Assembly: GCA_017547975.1 (NCBI GenBank)
Contig: JAFYNU010000232.1
Coordinates: 1 to 8,418, forward strand
DNA from: Clostridia bacterium
GTDB lineage: Bacteria; Bacillota; Clostridia; Oscillospirales; QAMX01
Length of the DNA stretch: 8,418 nt
Direction: 5' to 3'
Numbering within the stretch: position 1 is the stretch's first letter; each line of letters opens with the position of its first letter. The notes under the pieces are model-generated. The model had not been told where the DNA came from. It saw only the letters and a list, made by a program, of their open reading frames with translations, and searched no databases. Below, piece by piece: positions 1 to 6,104 of this stretch. The position numbers and the translations under genes are program-made.

Positions 1-109
1 CCTTGGAGGACAGGTCACCGTTGTAACCATTCTTCAGGTTCACACCGACTTCCCGGGCTGCTTCCATCTTGAACTTTTCAAGAGCGTCCTTGGCGTTGGG
101 ATTCATCAT
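1..109 (-). CDS. alpha/beta-type small acid-soluble spore protein, N-terminal part (partial)
   Basis: Alpha/beta-type SASPs coat and protect DNA in the dormant endospore and are degraded at germination by the GPR protease. Thirty-six residues are visible before the window edge; family members are usually about 60-75 residues, so about half is missing. The read portion contains FKMEAAREVGVNL (residues 13-25) followed by KNGYNGDLSSK (26-36), the classic conserved SASP core, especially of clostridial members. The K-M-E-A-A-R-E-V stretch fits the region that GPR cuts in this family, probably after Glu16. Two adjacent ATG codons (107-109 and 104-106) could start the protein; I chose the first because AAGAGGTG at 117-124 (minus strand) lies 7 bases before it. 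The second would give 10 bases, so it cannot be excluded. The gene diverges from the glycoside hydrolase and is probably forespore-expressed, but I could not find a convincing sigma-G promoter. Identification is firm; the paralogue is unknown. Confidence 0.93.
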   Translation of the reverse strand, partial: MMNPNAKDALEKFKMEAAREVGVNLKNGYNGDLSSK

Positions 110-126
110 TTCGTTTCACCTCTTTT

Positions 127-163
127 CTGTAAACCTTCCGGTCGTCAAGACCGTGGCTTACAG
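127..163 (-). promoter_or_regulatory. imperfect hairpin in the spore-protein leader
   Basis: CTGTAA (127-132) pairs with TTACAG (158-163), CC (134-135) with GG (155-156), and CGGTC (139-143) with GACCG (149-153) around a five-base GTCAA loop. Together they can form a three-tier hairpin of 13 base pairs with small internal loops. In the minus-strand transcript it would end 3 bases before the AAGAGGTG ribosome binding site of the spore protein, so it could stabilise the message or limit ribosome access. No T-run follows it on the minus strand, so it does not look like a terminator for that direction. The role is inferred. Confidence 0.45.
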
Positions 164-169
164 TCCATA

Positions 170-194
170 TTATTTTCCGGACACCGGAAAATAA
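170..194. repeat. perfect 11-bp inverted repeat with 3-base centre, operator-like
   Basis: The arms 170-180 (TTATTTTCCGG) and 184-194 (CCGGAAAATAA) are exact reverse complements separated by ACA. The symmetry suits binding by a dimeric regulator. Neither flank carries a run of T on either strand beyond the arms, which argues against an intrinsic terminator. It lies about 60-85 bases upstream of the spore-protein start and about 195 bases upstream of the -35 box of the hydrolase promoter, so it is better placed to act on the spore gene. No regulator gene is present in the window to suggest which protein binds. Confidence 0.5.
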
Positions 195-387
195 CCGAGG
201 TAATTTTTGGTGGCTTTTTTGTCTCTTATCTGTTTACTCCCTTCATTACATATTCGTTAAGTCTCTTCTGCAGTTCTTGTTGCAATATCCTGGCAGAAGG
301 ATATCGGAGTGAATTTTCTCTTTCCCCCACCGAAAAATATAAAAACATGATGGCATGCGCCAGAAAAAAGATTTCCAAAAAACACTA

Positions 388-416
388 TTGAAATCCCCCC
401 AGAAATCGAGTATACT
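388..416 (+). promoter_or_regulatory. sigma-A-type promoter of the hydrolase/glycyl radical enzyme operon
   Basis: The -35 box is TTGAAA (388-393) and the -10 box is TATACT (411-416), separated by exactly 17 bases. Each is one or two changes from the housekeeping consensus TTGACA/TATAAT. Transcription should start near 422-424, leaving a leader of under 20 bases that still includes the AGGAGGT ribosome binding site at 426-432. There is therefore no room for a riboswitch, and control would act at initiation. Confidence 0.82.
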
Positions 417-424
417 GGTGGGGA
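394..424. promoter_or_regulatory. imperfect dyad overlapping the core promoter, possible operator
   Basis: TCCCCCCAG (394-402) is close to the reverse complement of CTGGTGGGGA (415-424), differing by one inserted base and one substitution. The two half-sites lie in the promoter spacer and across the end of the -10 box and start site. A repressor bound there would block RNA polymerase. The match is imperfect and could be chance, so confidence is low. Confidence 0.3.
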
Positions 425-439
425 CAGGAGGTATGAAAT

Positions 440-2128
440 ATGCTTATTACCAAATTTGTGTCCGCCATGGAAAAGTGCTTTTTGGATCAGCGTCCGGAGG
501 ATTTCGCCGAGGTCAAAAAGCTTCGCATGTACAAAAATGAACGCGCTTCCATCCAGCTTGTCACCTACGACGGGGACGATGCCGAAACCGCCATTCGCTT
601 TGCCAGAGCAGAGCTTTCCGGCGAACTGAGCGAATTCGTCACCATGCACACCGTGGAGAGCGTCATCAATTACCTGCCGGTTTTTGGTACTGCAAAGGTC
701 ATTGAGGATGCCGACCCCACCTTCCTGCGTACTGCGCCGGGCATGTATCCTGATATTCTTCTGCCCCTGATGCGCAAGGGACACGGCATTCCCATTCTGA
801 ACCAACAGCTCCATTCGGTGGTTTTGGACATTGAGGGCGACCTTGCCGCCGGCACCTACCCCCTGACCCTCTCCCTCTATTCTGCCCCCACCCCCGACCG
901 CACAGCAGAGAGCGAGCTGATGGCTGAAAACACCATCGAAATTGAAGTTATCGACGCCGAACTCCCGCCCCAGGAACTGCGTTACACCAACTGGTTTTAC
1001 GCCGACTGCCTGGCAAACTATTATAACGTAGAACCCTTCAGTGATCGGCACTTCGAAATTTGCGAAAACTTCGTAAAAACCGCCGTCCGCAACGGCATCA
1101 ATATGATCCTGACCCCGGTATTCACCCCTCCCCTTGACACCGGCATCGGTTGGGAACGCACCACCACCCAGCTTGTAAAGGTAACCCGGGAAAAGGGCGT
1201 CTACTCCTTCGATTTTGCTCTGCTGGACCGCTGGATCGACATGCTCAACCGCCAGGGCGTCAAGTACATCGAAATCAGCCACCTGTTCACCCAGTGGGGC
1301 GCCTACGCCGCCCCCAAGGTCATGGCAACCGTGGACGGGGAATACAAAAAGCTCTTCGGCTGGGACGATTCCGCCTCCGGAGAGGAATACGTCACCTTCA
1401 TCCGGGCTTTCCTGACCGAGCTGACCGCCCATCTGGAAGCCAGAGGGGACAAGGAACGCACCTACTTCCACATTTCTGACGAACCCCAAGCCCAGCATCT
1501 GGCCCAATACAAAACCAACAAGCAGAACGTTGCCGATATTCTAAAGGGTTGGAAGCTCCTGGACGCCCTGAGCGAAGTGGAATTTTACCAGGAAGGTCTG
1601 TGCGAAATTCCCGTACCCAGCACCGGTGCCATTGAAAGCTTTATGCCCGAAGACATCAAGGAACGCTGGACCTACTACTGCTGCGGTCCCTGGATCAAGG
1701 CCAGCAACCGCCTGATGGCCATGTCCCTGGCCCGTACCCGTTCCATCGGTATGCAGATGTACAAGTACGGCATTGAGGGCTTCCTCCATTGGGGCTACAA
1801 CTTCTATAATAACTGCCACTCCTACGATGCCGTAAACCCCTTCATCAATGCGGTGGCGGGCTACTGGTGCTGCGGCGGCGACGCCCACGTGGTGTACCCC
1901 GCCCAGGACGGTACCCCCCTGGAATCCATCCGCATCAAAGCCCTCAAGCAGGGCATCGACGACATGCGGGTGATGAAACTGGCCGAAAGCTACTACGGCA
2001 AGGAAGCGGTGGTTGCCGCCATCGAATCGGTCATGGGCGAACTGAATTTCATGAACTGTGCCAACGACAGCGCCACCATGCAGAAGGTTCGTGACGCCAT
2101 TGACGACATGATCATCGCTAAGCTCTAA
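440..2128 (+). CDS. DUF4091 / GH123-like glycoside hydrolase, cytoplasmic
   Basis: This 562-residue protein has the two-part layout of DUF4091 proteins, which belong with glycoside hydrolase family 123. A beta-rich N-terminal domain (about 1-175) precedes a TIM-barrel-like catalytic domain (about 180-562). Marker stretches are TNWFYADCLANYY (183-195), the ILTPVFTPP strand (223-231), HISDEPQ (344-350) and the C-terminal SIRIKALKQGIDDMRVMKL (496-514). The adjacent Asp347-Glu348 pair matches the acidic pair of GH123 beta-N-acetylgalactosaminidases, where Glu is the acid and Asp stabilises the acetamido group in substrate-assisted catalysis. There is no signal peptide, so it should act inside the cell on imported oligosaccharides or glycosides. 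The start is fixed by AGGAGGT at 426-432, seven bases upstream; an ATG at 433 is in another frame. It is first in an operon, 16 bases before the glycyl radical enzyme gene. Fold and hydrolase class are fairly sure; the sugar cleaved is unknown. Confidence 0.85.
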   Translation: MLITKFVSAMEKCFLDQRPEDFAEVKKLRMYKNERASIQLVTYDGDDAETAIRFARAELSGELSEFVTMHTVESVINYLPVFGTAKVIEDADPTFLRTAPGMYPDILLPLMRKGHGIPILNQQLHSVVLDIEGDLAAGTYPLTLSLYSAPTPDRTAESELMAENTIEIEVIDAELPPQELRYTNWFYADCLANYYNVEPFSDRHFEICENFVKTAVRNGINMILTPVFTPPLDTGIGWERTTTQLVKVTREKGVYSFDFALLDRWIDMLNRQGVKYIEISHLFTQWGAYAAPKVMATVDGEYKKLFGWDDSASGEEYVTFIRAFLTELTAHLEARGDKERTYFHISDEPQAQHLAQYKTNKQNVADILKGWKLLDALSEVEFYQEGLCEIPVPSTGAIESFMPEDIKERWTYYCCGPWIKASNRLMAMSLARTRSIGMQMYKYGIEGFLHWGYNFYNNCHSYDAVNPFINAVAGYWCCGGDAHVVYPAQDGTPLESIRIKALKQGIDDMRVMKLAESYYGKEAVVAAIESVMGELNFMNCANDSATMQKVRDAIDDMIIAKL

Positions 2129-2144
2129 ACCACAGGAGAACGTC

Positions 2145-4205
2145 ATGTATAACACCGAACTTTACGAGATTCTGCTTGCCAAAAAGCATCACGCTTACCG
2201 CAAGCCCTTCGACAAGGCAAACGAGTCGGCCTTCACCGACCCGAAGGTTCCTGCCGAAAAGCGCATGGCCATCCGCCTTGCCCAACTTTTTGCCCAGGAA
2301 ACCCCGGTTTTCCTTCCGGGACAGAAGATTGCCTTCATCCGCACCGTCACCGGTCTGCCTGGTATTTACACCGACGCCGAGTGGGCAGAGATTACCGCCA
2401 GGCACTTCATCCACGAACTTGGCTATCTTTCCAACATGTGCGCCGACTATGCCGCAACCATCTCCCTGGGGCTGGATGCCAGATTGGAAGAAGCCAAGAC
2501 CCGTTTGGAAATTGCCAAAGCCGAAAACGACGCGGAAGGCATTTCCTTCCTGGAATCGGCCATTTGTTCCATGGGCACCGTGCTGACCCTTGCCGACCGG
2601 TATCTTGCCGCCGCCGAGGAAGTGGGCCTTACCGACATCGCTGCCACTCTGCGGGTAGTGCCCCACAAGGGAGCCACCACCTTCCGGGAATGTCTGCAGT
2701 TCTTCCGTATTCTCCATTACTCCCTGTGGGCCGAAGGAGAATACCACAACACCATCGGTCGGTTCGACCAGTTTGCCTACCCCTACCTGAAGGCCGACCT
2801 GGATGAGGGACGTATCACAAAAACCGAGGCCGAGGAACTTCTGGAAGATTTCTTCCTGAGCTTCAACTGGGACAGTGACCAGTACATCGGCGTACAGCTG
2901 GGCGACAACGGTCAGTCCATGATGCTGGGCGGGGTAAACGAGGACGGAGAAGACAGCTACAACCTGCTTTCCGGGATGTGCCTCCAAACCTGCTACGAGC
3001 TCAAGCTCATTGACCCCAAGATCAACCTGCGGGTCTCCTCCAAATCCCCCTTCAACCAGTACCTGGAGGCCACCCACCTGACCAAAGCCGGGCTGGGTTT
3101 TCCCCAGTATTCCAACGACGACGTGGTCATTCCCGGCCTGATGCGTTTGGGCTATTCCGAAAAGGATGCCCGGAATTACACGGTTGCCGCCTGCTGGGAA
3201 TTCATCATCCCAGGTGTGGCCGCCGACATCCCCAACATCGGTGCTCTTTCCTACCCCAAGGTATTCCAGAAGGCCGCCTATGAGCACCTGATGGAAAGTG
3301 CCTCCTTCGAGGATTTCCTTGAAAAACTGCGTCTCACCCTTTTTGCCGAAACCAAGGCCATCCGGGACACCGTAAAGGATCTCTACATCGTACCCGCTCC
3401 CTTCTATTCGGTACTGATGGACGGGTGCGTAGCCCGGGCCCGGGACATTGGCAAGGGCAGCCGCTACAACAACTTCGGCATCCACGGCACCGGTCTTGCC
3501 ACCGCCGCCGATTCCTTAGAGGTGCTTCGCCGTTACGTATTCGGTGACGGTTCGGTCTCCAAGGAAGAAATTCTGGATGCCATGCAAAACGACTTTGCCG
3601 GGCAGGATACCCTGCTCCACAAGTGTCGGTTTGAAACCCCCAAAATGGGGGATCACGATGAGCACGTGGATAACCTTGCCGCAACCCTGATGAATTGGTT
3701 TGCCGACAGCCTGGAGGGCGAGAAAAACGAACGGGGCGGCGTATGGCGCGCCGGTACCGGCTCCGCCATGTTCTATCTGCGTCATGCAGAAGAACTGGAT
3801 GCCTCCCCCGATGGCCGCCGCAAGGGCGAAGCCTTTGGCACCAACTATTCCCCCAGCCTTTACGCCAAATCCAAGGGGCCCTTCTCGGTGATCCAGTCCT
3901 TCACCCACGGACCGGTGAACCGGGTCATCAACGGCGGCCCCCTGACCATGGAATTCCACTCCACCGTGTTCCGCACCGACGAGGGCATTGAGCAGGTGGC
4001 AAAGCTTGTGAAGCTCTTCATCGACAAGGGCGGCCACCAGCTGCAGCTGAACTCGGTGAACCGGGAACGGCTCCTGGACGCCCAGGAACATCCCGAAAAC
4101 TACCGGAATCTGATCGTTCGGATCTGGGGCTGGAGCGCCTACTTCGTGGAGCTGGACAAGGCTTATCAGGATCATCTGATCGCCCGCCAGGAGTTTGAAC
4201 AATGA
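2145..4205 (+). CDS. glycyl radical enzyme, pyruvate formate-lyase-like, Cys-x-Glu eliminase type, function unknown
   Basis: Glycyl radical enzymes use a backbone glycyl radical and an active-site thiyl radical for oxygen-sensitive bond cleavage. The PFL-type barrel spans most of the protein, seen in GRFDQFAYPYL (205-215), MMLGGVNEDGEDSYN (259-273) and the active-site segment AACWEFIIPG (348-357). The C-terminal glycyl radical domain ends with VRIWGWSAYFVELD (657-671). Cys350 (codon 3192-3194) and Glu352 form the Cys-x-Glu motif of glycerol, choline and hydroxyproline-type eliminases, not the Cys-Cys of pyruvate formate-lyase. Gly662 (codon 4128-4130) is the expected radical site. Oddities: 686 residues against roughly 760-850 for most characterised members; Cys-Trp-Glu-Phe where Cys-Val-Glu-Pro is usual; and Trp on both sides of the radical glycine. 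The AGGAG at 2134-2138 sits 6 bases before the ATG. The family is certain; the substrate is not recognisable, and a sugar or polyol dehydratase/lyase is only inferred from the neighbouring glycosidases. Confidence 0.93.
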   Translation: MYNTELYEILLAKKHHAYRKPFDKANESAFTDPKVPAEKRMAIRLAQLFAQETPVFLPGQKIAFIRTVTGLPGIYTDAEWAEITARHFIHELGYLSNMCADYAATISLGLDARLEEAKTRLEIAKAENDAEGISFLESAICSMGTVLTLADRYLAAAEEVGLTDIAATLRVVPHKGATTFRECLQFFRILHYSLWAEGEYHNTIGRFDQFAYPYLKADLDEGRITKTEAEELLEDFFLSFNWDSDQYIGVQLGDNGQSMMLGGVNEDGEDSYNLLSGMCLQTCYELKLIDPKINLRVSSKSPFNQYLEATHLTKAGLGFPQYSNDDVVIPGLMRLGYSEKDARNYTVAACWEFIIPGVAADIPNIGALSYPKVFQKAAYEHLMESASFEDFLEKLRLTLFAETKAIRDTVKDLYIVPAPFYSVLMDGCVARARDIGKGSRYNNFGIHGTGLATAADSLEVLRRYVFGDGSVSKEEILDAMQNDFAGQDTLLHKCRFETPKMGDHDEHVDNLAATLMNWFADSLEGEKNERGGVWRAGTGSAMFYLRHAEELDASPDGRRKGEAFGTNYSPSLYAKSKGPFSVIQSFTHGPVNRVINGGPLTMEFHSTVFRTDEGIEQVAKLVKLFIDKGGHQLQLNSVNRERLLDAQEHPENYRNLIVRIWGWSAYFVELDKAYQDHLIARQEFEQ

Positions 4206-5038
4206 CCGGTCGGGTCTTTGACATCAAGGAATTTGGTCTGCACGACGGGTTCGGTCTTCGCACCACGGTATTCATGAAGGGGTGCCCCCTTTCCTGCGCC
4301 TGGTGCCACAACCCGGAGGGAATCGGGTTTTCGCCGGAGCTTTTTCGCAATCTGTCCCAATGCCGGGACTGCGGCCTTTGCCGTATCCCCTGCGACCACC
4401 CCGATTGCCAGCCCTTCGGCACCTGCCTTCACGTTTGCCCCGGCAATTTTGTGAAGGTGGCGGGGACCGACTACACCCCGGAAGCCCTGGCCCGAAAGCT
4501 TTTGGCTCAGCGGGAGTTCCTGGAATTCGGAGGCGTCACCTTCTCCGGTGGGGAACCCCTGATGCAGGAGCCCTTCCTGCGGGAGGTGGCAAAACTTCTT
4601 CCCGGCATCTCCACCGCAGTGGAAACCTGCGGCTACGTTGCCCCGGAGGTATTCCAAAGCGCCTGCGGGTGGCTCCATGATATTTTCATCGACCTGAAGC
4701 TCTTTTCCCCGGAGGAACACCTTCGCTGGACAGGCCGTCCCAACGACCTGATCCTGGAAAATATCGCCTGGCTGATGGAGAATCGGGAGAAATTCACCCT
4801 GCGGATTCCCCTGATCCCCGGCGTTACCGATCGGGATGAAAACCTTTTGGCTATCGCCGGATTTTTGAAGAACTCCAAAGCCAAGATTCGGGTGGAATTG
4901 ATTCCCTACAACGTCATGACCGGGGCCAAATACCGGTCGGTTGGCAGGGCGTACGTTCCTGCTTTCGACGAAAAGCAACCCCTGAACAAAAACACCCTTC
5001 CTTTTGCGTCCTTAGGGATTCCCGTCACCGCTTTTTAA
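4202..5038 (+). CDS. glycyl radical enzyme activating protein (radical SAM)
   Basis: This 278-residue protein installs the glycyl radical on the enzyme encoded just upstream, using S-adenosylmethionine and a reduced [4Fe-4S] cluster. The radical-SAM motif is Cys28-x3-Cys32-x2-Cys35 (GCPLSCAWCHNPEG), and SGGEP at 115-119 is the SAM-binding segment. An inserted ferredoxin-like region (54-79) carries seven cysteines: 54, 57, 60, 64, 69, 75 and 79, the last followed by Pro. This can hold at least one auxiliary cluster, while a second would have only three canonical ligands. LIPYNVMTGAKY (about 233-244) is typical of the C-terminal part of the family. The ATG overlaps the upstream stop as ATGA, and AGGAG at 4189-4193 lies 8 bases before it, so translation of the pair is probably coupled. 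This tight pairing strongly suggests a dedicated activase. It is the last gene before a strong terminator. Confidence 0.95.
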   Translation: MTGRVFDIKEFGLHDGFGLRTTVFMKGCPLSCAWCHNPEGIGFSPELFRNLSQCRDCGLCRIPCDHPDCQPFGTCLHVCPGNFVKVAGTDYTPEALARKLLAQREFLEFGGVTFSGGEPLMQEPFLREVAKLLPGISTAVETCGYVAPEVFQSACGWLHDIFIDLKLFSPEEHLRWTGRPNDLILENIAWLMENREKFTLRIPLIPGVTDRDENLLAIAGFLKNSKAKIRVELIPYNVMTGAKYRSVGRAYVPAFDEKQPLNKNTLPFASLGIPVTAF

Positions 5039-5048
5039 CCAAACAACA

Positions 5049-5082
5049 GCCGCTCTGCCCAAATTGGGCGGAGCGGTTTTTT
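5049..5082 (+). terminator. intrinsic terminator of the hydrolase/glycyl radical enzyme operon
   Basis: Arms 5050-5062 and 5064-5076 pair over 13 positions with a single T·G wobble; the innermost pairs flank a minimal loop around the AAATT centre. The right arm is followed at once by six T residues (5077-5082). It starts 11 bases after the activase stop codon and separates the two transcription units of the window. Confidence 0.93.
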
Positions 5083-5090
5083 AAAATTGC

Positions 5091-5119
5091 TTGCATCATG
5101 GTGGGTGGTTTGCTATAAT
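5091..5119 (+). promoter_or_regulatory. extended -10 sigma-A promoter of the lipoprotein operon
   Basis: A consensus TATAAT (5114-5119) is preceded by TGC (5111-5113), an extended -10 element. The -35 position 17 bases upstream is TTGCAT (5091-5096), which matches only the TTG half, as is common with extended -10 promoters. It begins 8 bases after the T-run of the preceding terminator. The predicted leader before the ATG at 5202 is about 75 bases and holds nothing I recognise. Confidence 0.75.
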
Positions 5120-5201
5120 AAAGAGGTATAAGCGCCATCGATCTTTGCGGGTTTCTTCCCCATTCAAAGAAGAATTCCACACCATAGGAAAGGGTGAAAG
5201 G

Positions 5202-6104
5202 ATGCGTAAAATTAAGCTCATCCCCATTTTATTCATATTGATCCTGTTGTTTTCCGCCTGCGGCAAGGAGGATATCCATTTGACCGCCGACCAATACCCC
5301 ATCTGCCGGGGGGACGTGATTGCCTCCCGCATTGCCACCGAAGCCATGTGCTCCCTGACCGGCATTTCCGCCGAGGAAGCCCGGGGCTACACTCGCCTTT
5401 TGGGCCACGCTTCGGGATACGAGGAGCTTTTGGCCGGAGTCTGCCAGTTGGTATTTTCCACCGAGGCACCGGATGAAGCCACTCTGGCAGCCGCCAAAGC
5501 TTCCGGAATCACCCTGGAGGTAACTCCCATTGCCAAAGATGCCCTGGTTTTTATCACCCATGAGAAAAATCCGGTGCGGAGCCTGACCATGACAGAGATT
5601 ACCGGGATCTATGCCGGCACCATCACCGATTGGCGAAGCCTGAGCGGCGACAACGAGAATATCGTCGCCTATCAGCGGCCGGAGGGAGATCCTTACCGCG
5701 CCCTGCTTGCCGAAAAGGTCATGCACGGTACCCCCTTTGGGGAAGCTCCCCTTTCGCTGGTGACCAACGTAAGCGGTGACCCGCTGCTTTTCTCCCTGAG
5801 CAACGAGAACTCCCTGGCAAAGCTGGCCCCTTATGAAAATACTCCGGGTTCCATTTTTTACGGCAGTCGATACTACTTTGCCGGTACCGAAGAGCAAAAC
5901 GGAATCCGTCTGGTATCGGTGGAGGGTGCAGAACCCAGTCTGAAAAATATGCAAAACGGCAAATATAACCTGACTTATGAAATATACGCTGTGATCCGGT
6001 CAGACAGCCGCACCGGAAGCGCCGAACGGGTCATTGTGGATTGGCTTCTTTCGGATGACGGTCAGGATGCGTTGAAGGAGGTAGGCTATGTTCCGGTTTC
6101 CTAA
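5202..6104 (+). CDS. PstS-like solute-binding lipoprotein (periplasmic-binding-protein type 2 fold)
   Basis: A 300-residue membrane-anchored extracytoplasmic protein. A hydrophobic signal peptide after MRKIK ends in LFSAC, making Cys20 the likely lipidation site, although Phe at -3 is not the usual lipobox residue. The middle resembles phosphate-binding PstS: IAKDALVFITHEKNPVRSLT (110-129), then ITGIYAGTITDWRSL (133-147), equivalent to the family's 'IFtGkitnW' segment. WLLSDDGQDALKEVGYVPV (281-299) is the typical C-terminal helix. Where PstS proteins carry the phosphate-gripping Gly-Ser-Gly-Thr, this one has RPEGDPYRAL (159-168), so phosphate binding is doubtful. I start at ATG 5202, not an upstream TTG at 5091, because only this start follows a ribosome-binding sequence (AGGGTGA, 5191-5197), yields a clean signal peptide and lies downstream of the promoter. 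No permease or ATPase gene follows. Its stop overlaps the next gene by 17 bases. Family membership is fairly sure; the ligand is unknown. Confidence 0.82.
   Translation: MRKIKLIPILFILILLFSACGKEDIHLTADQYPICRGDVIASRIATEAMCSLTGISAEEARGYTRLLGHASGYEELLAGVCQLVFSTEAPDEATLAAAKASGITLEVTPIAKDALVFITHEKNPVRSLTMTEITGIYAGTITDWRSLSGDNENIVAYQRPEGDPYRALLAEKVMHGTPFGEAPLSLVTNVSGDPLLFSLSNENSLAKLAPYENTPGSIFYGSRYYFAGTEEQNGIRLVSVEGAEPSLKNMQNGKYNLTYEIYAVIRSDSRTGSAERVIVDWLLSDDGQDALKEVGYVPVS

Larger units (their letters stand above)
110..439. other. divergent intergenic region between spore gene and hydrolase operon
   Basis: This 330-base region separates the minus-strand spore protein start from the plus-strand hydrolase start. 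It contains the spore-gene Shine-Dalgarno site (117-124), an imperfect hairpin (127-163), a perfect inverted repeat (170-194) and the sigma-A promoter of the downstream operon (388-416). The stretch from about 195 to 387 is AT-rich; I see no credible gene, terminator or strong promoter in it. Short reading frames entering it, such as one beginning near 355, have no ribosome binding site and run into the hydrolase in the wrong frame. Confidence 0.7.

Noticed and set aside
170..194. The perfect inverted repeat as an intrinsic terminator
   Set aside because: No T-run follows either arm on either strand, and no gene ends next to it.
222..255. Possible sigma-G promoter on the minus strand (GAATA at 251-255, then CAGATAA 18 bases on)
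   Set aside because: The -35-like GAATA is acceptable, but the -10 matches CATACTA at only four of seven positions, and the site would give a leader of over 100 bases. It is too weak to call.
257..1507. Long minus-strand open frame (416 codons) antisense to the hydrolase
   Set aside because: It lies opposite a well-supported gene, its translation is rich in Gly, Val and Phe with no recognisable motif, and no ribosome binding site supports it. It reflects GC-rich third positions on the other strand.
2118..3485. Long minus-strand open frame (455 codons) antisense to the glycyl radical enzyme
   Set aside because: Same reasoning: it mirrors the codon bias of the real gene and has no domain signature.
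2145..4205. Assignment of the radical enzyme as pyruvate formate-lyase
   Set aside because: The active site is Cys-x-Glu with a single Cys, not the adjacent Cys-Cys of pyruvate formate-lyase, and the radical loop also differs.
5152..5176. Short inverted repeat (TTCTTC / GAAGAA) in the leader of the PstS-like gene
   Set aside because: Six AT-rich base pairs with a ten-base gap are easily expected by chance, and nothing else suggests a riboswitch.
5091..5201. N-terminal extension of the PstS-like lipoprotein from an upstream TTG
   Set aside because: It would begin in the -35 box of the promoter and put a charged 37-residue segment before a clean lipoprotein signal peptide. The ATG at 5202 has its own ribosome binding site.
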